A DNA stretch of 64,000 nucleotides, taken from NCBI GenBank assembly GCA_009760855.2, contig WPIO01000010.1:5229501-5293500 (forward strand). Reading direction: 5' to 3'. The position numbers and the translations under genes were made by a program. This document shows, piece after piece, positions 56,471-64,000 of this stretch. The notes beneath the pieces were generated by a model. It ran no database searches. It saw nothing but the letters and a program-made list of their open reading frames with translations, and was not told the origin of the DNA. Numbering within the stretch: the stretch's first letter is position 1; every line of letters starts with the position of its first letter. Origin of the DNA: Cristatella mucedo (taxonomy: Eukaryota; Bryozoa; Phylactolaemata; Cristatellidae).

Positions 56471-57555
56471 AATATACTTAAGGTTTACGGAAATTCGCTG
56501 AGCTACTACTATCATCAGCGACATGCTTGCTACCAGCATTAGCTTTTTACTACAGAGACATCAAAATGGCACTTTTTCAAAACCCTTTATTACAGAAATA
56601 AGCAGGTTTGTACAAAATTATTTTGCAGCTGCGTAACTAGAACCAGCAATTTCGGCCATTGAAATGGAGTAGGAGTCGATTGCAGCTGGGCCTGCTCTAA
56701 TCAGCGAGTATAATAGTAAGGCTTGATTTTTAGCTTTAATTTGATTCTCTTATGCACTTCTTGAGTTCCAGGTCGCTGAGGTCATGCCGTGTGCCTGTTT
56801 GCTTCGCACATAGTGCACCCAACTGGCATTATGGCATGGGCTATACCGCCTGGACAGCGGCAAAACGCGCCTCCTTCCCGAGGGTTCGTCATTCTAATTA
56901 TAAATTATATGCAATTTCTAGTTACCTTTGCTCATATCTAAGGTAGTGTGAATTTCTAATTAAATTCTCGGGACGGTAGAATATTTACTGCAATATTAAA
57001 ATTGATCATCATCAGATCAATATTGAAAAGCCTGCCCTTTATATTTGGGTTCTATTAATCAGTAGCCCGTTTCCGCATTCAGTTTTACTGAACGTCCAAC
57101 AGTGGCTCGGAACGAAAAAAATTACTATCACTCAAATCAGGGTTCGGCGCAAGGATTTATAGGTGTAGGGTAAAGACCTGCCAATATTTATAAACATATT
57201 GTAAATCACAAGATTTGACACGTGAGAGGTGGCTAAACAGATTGAACGTATTGAGAATCTAACCTGTCTTGACCATTAAGAGGTTTCAGTCTTAACATGC
57301 AACAACATGGCGTCCTTGAAGTCGTCTGTACTCAACCCATCGTCGTTCGAAGGTTCGTCTTGAAGAATGAATCTTATCGACTCGAGGTGGCTTCAGCAGG
57401 GAAGGCCCGGGTTAATTTGGAATCGTATAGCATCAAGTTGAATGACGATTAAACCAGCCTAATTGTTAAGGACAAACAGCTAGACATATATTGGCAGAAA
57501 TTCCTTGAAATGGGTTCTGCTTGCCGATATCTCCTGTAGGACCAACAAGAAATCC
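56471..57555. other. Intergenic, no gene recognised
   Basis: AT-rich unassigned sequence with frames of 64 codons or fewer. Confidence 0.4.
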
Positions 57556-58022
57556 AAGTGCCTTGCTTCAAAGTGACCTTTTTAATAGATGGCCACATCA
57601 GCTCCACAGCCATGTCGGCTTACTTTCAGCTATGTAACGTTGCAAAAACTCGGGCAGGCTGAGGCAGCGATACCGCATCCATATTGGTTCATAGATTTAT
57701 AACTTCCAGTCTCAACTTCTGTAGCTAACTACTTGCAGTCTTCCGGCCTGTGCAACAAGCGCTTACAGGTGGTGCAAAAATCAGCGGCTTAATTCCTTTC
57801 TTAGTTACTACATTACACCACTTCTCATTGACCTGCATCGGCTTCCCATCAAACAACGTATCCAAGCTGTCTAGGCTCGGCCTATGCGTGGCTACGAGCC
57901 TGCCTACAACTATTCTAACTATGCTAACCGTATTGACATACTTCCCTTACAGCAAATGTACACTGCTTAGAGAAAGATTTGGTTCTCTGAAGATGCTTCC
58001 CAAATGTCATTATTATTATATT
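57556..58022 (+). mobile_element. L2 LINE, ORF fragment joined to tail
   Basis: AAGTGCCTTGCTTCAAAGTG, CCACATCAGCTCCACAGCCA and CTTCCGGCCTGTGCAACAAG follow the L2 ORF from FQSDLSLDDHISS. At about 57,880 it jumps to the 3' end (CAGCAAATGTACACTGCTTA, GATTTGGTTCTCTGAAGATG) with an ATT tail, so an internal deletion removed the middle. Confidence 0.75.
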
Positions 58023-58807
58023 GATAACTGATCCTTACAAGCAAGTTCGATTTTCATATTACCTTGGCTGTTCTTTTATAATTTCCTGTCTTGATGCGCG
58101 CCTACGTGTTCATCGGGTCCGTGACCTTCCTTCATCACCTTATTGTGACTGCTGGCTACCTTGATGCACCACAAGTTTGCAATCTTTTTAGCTGACCGAG
58201 TTGCGAAACTCGCTCATTGTGAACGGGTTTGGGCCCCAGAAGGGAAGAGGCTGTGAATAAGGTAATCTGTGAGAATCAGTAAACATTCTCTGCTGTAAAG
58301 GAATTATTCAGTTAGTTACAACGACCCCGAAAGGACAACCGGGCCTCTAACGGGGAGAGGGAGGGGGTTAGCCGGAACTTTTGGAAATAGGGACATTGGC
58401 GGCTGTAATTTCGGTCGGGGCAGCCTAGCCCCGCCCATACGATTGGACCTATTTGATGAGGCGGGAGGGAGAGGTTTGCCCCCAGCCACGCACAGCTCTC
58501 TACACAGTATTTGAAATACCGAGTATTTTTGCACTTGCCCCCTAAGCCAGCATTAGCGTCCAAGACGGATCAGAGGGCCCTGAGCCTGGGCGCTGGCTAT
58601 GGGTAATCGGTAGCCGCCCCTAGGATTCCGAGCCTAACCTCTCTCTACCTCTGGCTCCCAAGCTGAACCTTCCCAGCTGAGCAACCGCCGGCCGGTCTTA
58701 AGGGCTTATGCTTTAGCTAGTTAATTGGTCCAGCATGAGAATGCACGAAACCAGGTCGCCAATCCTATCAAGAAAAATTCAGATCTAGCAAGTCAGTTGG
58801 GAACAGC

Positions 58808-59263
58808 TCACATCTTGGCTAAAAATATATCTTTTCTGCCAAGACAAACCGAAAGTGCAGGGGCGGCAACGTATTGATTGCCAAGAAGAAATTCGATTGC
58901 CAAAAAAGGAAATTTCTCATGTAACCATATATAGTTCGGACCAAGTTGGAAACCCGAAACGTTGATTGATAGCGCCTTGGTACCAACGTCCCAAGCCGCC
59001 CCACAAACTGGTTTATCTGTCAATGACACTACTCTTACTTTCATGGTGATTATCAGGGCTCCAGAAGAGTTATCGAAGGCCAGACTGTCGCAACTAGTCT
59101 TAACGCTATAAATTTGGATTTTTCTAATCCGGTTTCGCCGAAATATAAGCAGACGTCCCCAGAATGGCGAGGGATCGTCTCGATCGTCATTGAGCCCTCG
59201 CTTATCAGGCCCTGCATTGCGGTATTTCCAAGGCACGGGATCTGGTGAGGAGTGATGCAGCAA
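58808..59263 (-). CDS. Unrecognised 151-codon open frame
   Basis: An uninterrupted ATG-to-stop frame with no low-complexity bias. The middle contains a hydrophobic stretch near FPFLAIEFLLG (about residues 117-127) and two basic RNRIRK-like segments earlier. I recognise no domain, and no splice-flanked homology to neighbours. GC content is close to surroundings. It may be chance, a decayed transposon gene or an unannotated small gene. Confidence 0.2.
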   Translation of the reverse strand: MLHHSSPDPVPWKYRNAGPDKRGLNDDRDDPSPFWGRLLIFRRNRIRKIQIYSVKTSCDSLAFDNSSGALIITMKVRVVSLTDKPVCGAAWDVGTKALSINVSGFQLGPNYIWLHEKFPFLAIEFLLGNQYVAAPALSVCLGRKDIFLAKM

Positions 59264-59352
59264 TAACTAGCGGGTCACTCCAGCACACCGGTCCTTGAGA
59301 AATCTCGTCTGACTTTAGCGAGTGCTCAATCTACTGTACAGAATGGCTTGGC

Positions 59353-59492
59353 GCCGAGCTGATTTGGTCCAGCGGTTAAGGTGCTCGCCCCGACCAATGT
59401 CTAGCCGACGTCGTGGGCTCGAGCCCCGAGGCATATATGAAGCACCTGAATAGAAATTAAGTTTTCTTGGGGCGCTATAAAAATGAATTATA
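59353..59492 (+). mobile_element. SINE-B, full-length copy
   Basis: Head GCCGAGCTGATTTGGTCCAG with GCGGTTAAGG (A-box region), B-box-like GGCTCGAGCCC (59416-59426), then GAAGCACCTGAATAGAAATT and GGGGCGCTATAAAAATGAAT, with a T-rich end. Clearest example of the SINE-B architecture here. Confidence 0.85.
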
Positions 59493-60251
59493 TTTTTTTG
59501 GCTGTCTAGCTTGGAATCTCAAGGTTGCCGCTTGAATTCCTGATTAACCACCACGATCGAAGCTGAGAAAAATTCTTCAACGACATGCTGTTGCAGCTCC
59601 CATTCAGGAGAAATTCAAGGCTTATTTTCTCCGGCTTTACGAACTTGATTTATCTGCACTCACTTTCGTGCATACAGTCTTCAGACCCACTGTCTCACAG
59701 AAAGATGAAGGCTTCAGTCCACTGAGTGCCATCTTCGCTGGCTTCTACTGATTGAAGCATCCAAGAACAGATAGCCTTCTCCTGCAAGCATTGATTGCAC
59801 ACCAGGCTCACTAGTTACTGGTATGTGCTTACAAACGGGGCCCTGCAGTCCTGTCGACATCACGCTTTTGTTCACTTGCCACGGTGCCAACTCGTTTTGG
59901 ACGCCTTCCCATGTCTAGGCAATCGAGACGTCATATTGATACGCATGAACATAAACGTATGTCTTCCTATTTATCGGACAACAGCAGCACTTTAACTCTA
60001 CAAGGGCAATTAATGTGATCCTAAATTCAGAACAATTGCCACTAGCTAACAACACAGAAGCCAAACACACACAACAATCAGTACTTGCAAGATTTATTTG
60101 GTGTCAAGACAAACAGCACCACATACGATATGCTGATGCAAAGCTGCAGTAGGAAGCTGCTGCATACGTGTGCAGCCGATGCAGAGCTCCTGGTTGCAAC
60201 TGGCGCAACGCTGTCAGTAGATGCAGAACGGCAACAGAATAGGGGAGCTAA

Positions 60252-60334
60252 CTATATGATTAAGTGTAGAAACCGCAAGCAATCCGTAGGAACTATACGA
60301 TTATTAAGTGTAGAAACCACAAGCTATCGGTAGA
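60252..60334. repeat. Two tandem ~42-bp units
   Basis: TTAAGTGTAGAAACCGCAAG / TTAAGTGTAGAAACCACAAG and the following AATCCGTAG / CTATCGGTAG repeat once, with CTATA(T/C)GATTA before each. Confidence 0.8.
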
Positions 60335-62639
60335 CCAGCCATGCAGATCAGTCCTGAGCAGCCGTTTCATTCCCAAAGCTCTGGGTAGTGGTACAGTCAG
60401 GCAGCTGCACAACTAATTATCTGCACATGCCGAGTCGAGCTTGCACTCTGCTCAGTAAAGGCACAGACTGCTCGTGGGCGGGAATCAAGGCAAGTAAACG
60501 TAACGAGATGGGCGATGGGGATAAATAAGCTGGAGAGCTTAATGGAGAGGTTTCCCCATGTCAAGAAACGACACTACTATTATGAGCCGATAAATGTAGC
60601 TGGATGCACCAAATGTAGGTCGCTGTGTGCCAACTAAGATACAACTGTTAGTACGTATGCATACAACTGGACAAACGGCAAGCAGTGCACTGTAATACAC
60701 GTCCGAAATGCAGTGGATGTGGACCTGCTTTGAAAAATCTCAACAAATGTTTGGACGATCACATCCATGCCTCTTGTGTCATTAATTAACTGTTTGCTCC
60801 TGCTAGAGCCCGACCCGGCCTGCTTCTTTCTACTCGTGCCGGTTTCCGGACCGGTGACATCGGCACAAAACTCTTCGGAAGGGAGATCGTGAGAAATCAG
60901 ACTAGGTTGGTCGCACATGCTCACAGCCGAGGTAAACGCAACTGAGCAACTTTGTGCACAGCATATGCATGCAAGGGCGACGGCCGGGGCCACAACTATT
61001 GAGGACTAGCCACGCTTTAAGCACGACCCATAAGACAGCCGTTGTGGTATTGCAGCTCCTCTTGGTATAGCAGAGAAATGAAGTAGCAGCAGTAGTGGTA
61101 GTGGGACTAACTGGATTCATGAAAGCGATCCGGAGCCACTCTTGATGAACTGCGATCATCAGGTTGCTGCCCAGTCTAAGACGCCTGGCCACCGGCTTTC
61201 TTCACCTTCTGCCGGCGAGCACTCATCATGTAGTGAAGAGGATGCTCGCTTATGCTAGCACTGAAAGAGTGAGCATGCACTTAATACCCTGCTATGGTGA
61301 ATTGATTGCAAGACGATGCAAATGGATGAGCTGCGGCCTAACTGATCAGCAGTGCCAGAGTGGGCCGCTATGATGCGTTGCACAGCAGCTTTTAAGTGGG
61401 CCACAATGTAACAGCAGACTACTACAGGAAAAGTTGCCGTTGGCGCTCGAGCACTGGCAAGTGGCTGCACCACAGATTGCCAGAAATGTAGTAATTGCAA
61501 ATGCATTGTTGCTACAATCCTGCCATTGCAGGAGAGCCGAGGCCTACAGCCCACAACCTGGGTTTGATTCCTTTTTGCTTAAGAAAAACACCATCCAAAA
61601 TTCTGCCATTTTTTGACGAACTAAAAAATTCTTGCCACGTCGCAACCGACCACCTGCAGAAAATAGACTACCAAATAGACCAATTTGATAAATGAGTGAG
61701 CAAAGACTAATTCAAATCCTCGAGTGCAGAAAGGTCTTCTCATGTTCTAGCATAAATAACATGGCCACTTAAAGGAACCCCAGGGGGCAATTTTATGAAG
61801 TTGCATCAACATTTCATTGCAATTATAGAGCAGGCTCTCTTAGGGGCAAGGCAGGGAGGGGATCTTCGAAACCGTGGAGGATCTCCAGCTGCTGGACTAT
61901 GGGTGGAGCTTTTCCAGAGTCTTATCTGAACTGTTATATTTAAGGAGCCACGGAGTTCTGTGGCCCTTTGAAGATGCAGTCAAGATATTTTCAGATACCT
62001 TATTGTACGATCACGTTTTCCTGTCAACGAATAACCTAGTCGGTATTGGGTTGATGCTATGCCTCCACAACAGCCCGTCCCGCCAGCACGGGCTAATGCC
62101 ATAGCCATTCACAGCCCAAACAAATGCCAATCATATTTAGATGTGACTCGACAACAGCACAATCACTGACTCAGATCAACCAAGGTTCGACCAGCAGCTT
62201 AAGAAAACAGCTTTTAGCAGACACTCGGACAGCTAAAAAGCTGCTGATCATGTCCGGCTATCAACCGGTGCATAGTTGCAGAGCGAGATTAGTCAACAAA
62301 GCCAGCACCATCGGTGACAGCAGCATTAGCATGGCAGAAGGGTGGCAACCATTGCACACAGATGGGCAGCTGTATTCATGCTCAGTAAAATAGACAGCCC
62401 GGCTGTACCGGGCTTGCATAGCCATCTGCCCTAACCCGAGAGTAGTAAAACAAGATAGCCAGCATCCGAGCAGCCAAAGTTGAAAGGGCACACAGACTTT
62501 TCTTAACAGACTCAGCCCGAGTTAATGCAGTTCACCCTCCTGCAGACCGAAGCGCAAGTGGATCGATGCTGGCATAGCTCGTGCGACTAGCTGCAGTTGT
62601 GAGAGAAGGAGCAAGGAAGCGCGAGAAACAGCAAGTGGA

Positions 62640-62722
62640 TAGAGAAAAACGATAAAGGGAGAGGAAGTGGGAAAATAATCGGAAAAAGAGAGAGAGAGAG
62701 AGGAGACGGAGGGAGAAAGAAA
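62640..62722. repeat. GA-rich simple repeat
   Basis: A strand-biased purine tract ending in an (AG)n run around 62,686-62,702. Confidence 0.85.
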
Positions 62723-63011
62723 CGCTGCAAGCAAGCCTCAGCACTAGCCGCCAGCCAGGCCCCACACCAACCGCTGCTCTGAGTGGTACTGACCTTTTTA
62801 TACAAGCCCTGGCAGCGGCAGAGAAAAGCGAAACATACAATTCGGTACGAAAAGGAGAGGCAACGCTGAGAGGAAAAATGCATCATCGTAACGAGCACAG
62901 TCGGATCGAGCGGACAAGGCTCGCTAGCCTGCCAGTATGCGGTGTCAGACCCTTCTGGCAGCATGACCGGCGGTTCAATGGGCACCGACGAAGTTGCAGC
63001 TGGTAGTCTAC

Positions 63012-63235
63012 CTGATACAGCGGATCCAGTCGTCCTTGTCCTCTGCGTTGGCAGCTGACATCTTGTACACGCTGTGCTTGCCCTCCACCACTCGGCCATC
63101 CTTGTCCGTCTTGCAAGCCTTTATGAGGTCGCTGCCGGTGGCGGAGTGAAGCTCGAAGCAGTGCTGCCGTTTGGCGTCGTCGACCACTTGGACCTCTAGG
63201 CTCTCCAGCGGAATGATTCCTCTCGGCTCTTTGTC
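63012..63235 (-). CDS. Cytohesin PH-domain exon (partial gene)
   Basis: A 224-base exon on the minus strand between acceptor CTGCAG (63,236-63,241) and donor GTAGAC (from 63,011), entering in phase 0 and leaving in phase 2. It encodes DKEPRGIIPLESLEV, then CFELHSATGSDLIKACKTDK, DGRVVEGKHSVYKMSAAN and AEDKDDWIRCIR. These are the second half of a cytohesin PH domain, including the final helix tryptophan. Cytohesins are Sec7-type exchange factors for Arf GTPases, and the PH domain binds phosphoinositides at membranes. The Sec7 and first PH exons must lie beyond 64,000. The family is certain; the paralogue cannot be decided. Confidence 0.9.
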
Positions 63236-63241
63236 CTGCAG

Positions 63242-64000
63242 GCGATGAGCGAGAGGTGAGCTCTCGCGTGGACCAAGGCCTCGCCAGCCGAGCAGTCCGG
63301 GGGACGCTAGCAGCAGCACCGCTGCTGAAAGAGATCTGCGGCTGCCGCACTGCGGCCGCTGCTGGCAACTAGGTCAACCAGCCCTGCTGAAAGAAGCAGG
63401 CCGTGGCGAAGTGCGGATGGCTCGGAATGAAGGGAAAAGGACAAGCTAAAAGGGAAGCACGCCAATGGCACGAAGACCGAGCACTGACAATCTCGCTTCC
63501 GAGCCCCTCCCTCCAAGGACAGCCGAGGTGTTCGAGAACAAGCCGTCGTCACTACCAGCTTTGCGTCACCCGGTGAGTTACAAAGAACCTGCGAGCTCAC
63601 ACACGAAGACTTTGTACTTTGGCCCGACAGAAGGGTGCTGGAGGAAGGGGAACGAACAGATAATGAGAAAAAAGGTCATCGCCGAGTTGCCGTGAAATGG
63701 CAATCGAACAGGCAACGTAGTCAGATGAGAGCAAAGAAAACTTGCTAACGACAGGCAAGGAAAGGGCGGGAAAGGAGAGATTGAGATAGGCAAGCACCAG
63801 CGGCATCCACAAAAGCTACGACTGAGGAGCATTTCCCCAAAGTAGCTGGAAGCCACAGACGCCTCGAGCAAAAAAGATCCCTCAGCCGGCCGCCCGACTC
63901 CTGCACACCATGCGATCACATCGGCCAATCGACACAGGCAGCACTCCCTGTGGCAATTGGCCGATGGCGTCCATCGAACTATAGGCAGCTGTCCGGCTGC
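63242..64000 (-). other. Cytohesin upstream intron (presumed)
   Basis: No second PH exon (W-x-R-R-W-F block) is visible on the minus strand. The sequence is purine-biased on the plus strand with several 70-116-codon false frames. Confidence 0.45.

Larger units (their letters stand above)
59493..63011. other. Intergenic or cytohesin introns
   Basis: If the cytohesin gene extends to lower coordinates this is intron or 3' region, but I found no terminal exon with the polybasic C-terminus. A 44-bp-spaced direct duplication lies at 60,252-60,334, and a purine-rich GA tract at 62,640-62,720. A 119-codon minus frame (60,634-60,993) has Lys/Arg/Ser-rich content without a named domain. Confidence 0.4.

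Noticed and set aside
1-64000. CRISPR array, operon or bacterial origin
   Set aside because: There are no regularly spaced short repeats with unique spacers. Genes have spliceosomal introns, SINEs and LINEs.

Overview
The window is animal nuclear DNA, most likely from an invertebrate. Three conserved protein-coding loci are split by GT-AG introns, some several kilobases long. The exons are GC-rich and Ala/Arg-biased and sit in AT-rich, transposon-filled introns. Recognisable elements are L2-clade LINEs with (ATT)n tails, two families of tRNA-derived SINEs, Tc1/mariner relics, a Gypsy integrase relic and two short hAT elements of the SPIN type. The species cannot be fixed from sequence alone. 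A mollusc, flatworm or arachnid would all fit.

Layout. 1-546 is a minisatellite with a period of about 121 bp. 547-9,475 is intergenic, with L2 and SINE copies and GC-rich sequence just before the first gene. 9,476-30,743 (+) is a TXNDC11 orthologue. I could assemble it as 13 phase-compatible exons encoding 978 residues: a signal anchor, a thioredoxin-like fold without cysteines, a long middle region, a C-terminal thioredoxin fold with CGFC, and a coiled-coil tail. Its 8.1-kb intron 11 holds a SPIN element, a Tc1 relic and the best L2 copy. 30,744-33,850 is intergenic. About 34,000-49,957 (+) is MIC60 (mitofilin/IMMT). The membrane anchor, coiled coil and mitofilin domain are clear, but the first exon is uncertain. 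49,958-63,000 has no gene I recognise, only decayed transposons. 63,012-63,235 (-) is one PH-domain exon of a cytohesin, whose 5' part lies beyond the right edge.

The three genes are functionally separate: ER redox/ERAD, mitochondrial cristae, and an Arf exchange factor. They do not form a pathway. What ties the window together is its mobile DNA. The L2 3' end folds into a two-step hairpin that one SINE family (SINE-B) copies closely, which is the signature of a LINE/SINE partnership. The two SPIN copies share the same internal deletion junction and belong to a family known for horizontal transfer between vertebrates and parasites or their hosts. They are the most noteworthy signal here.
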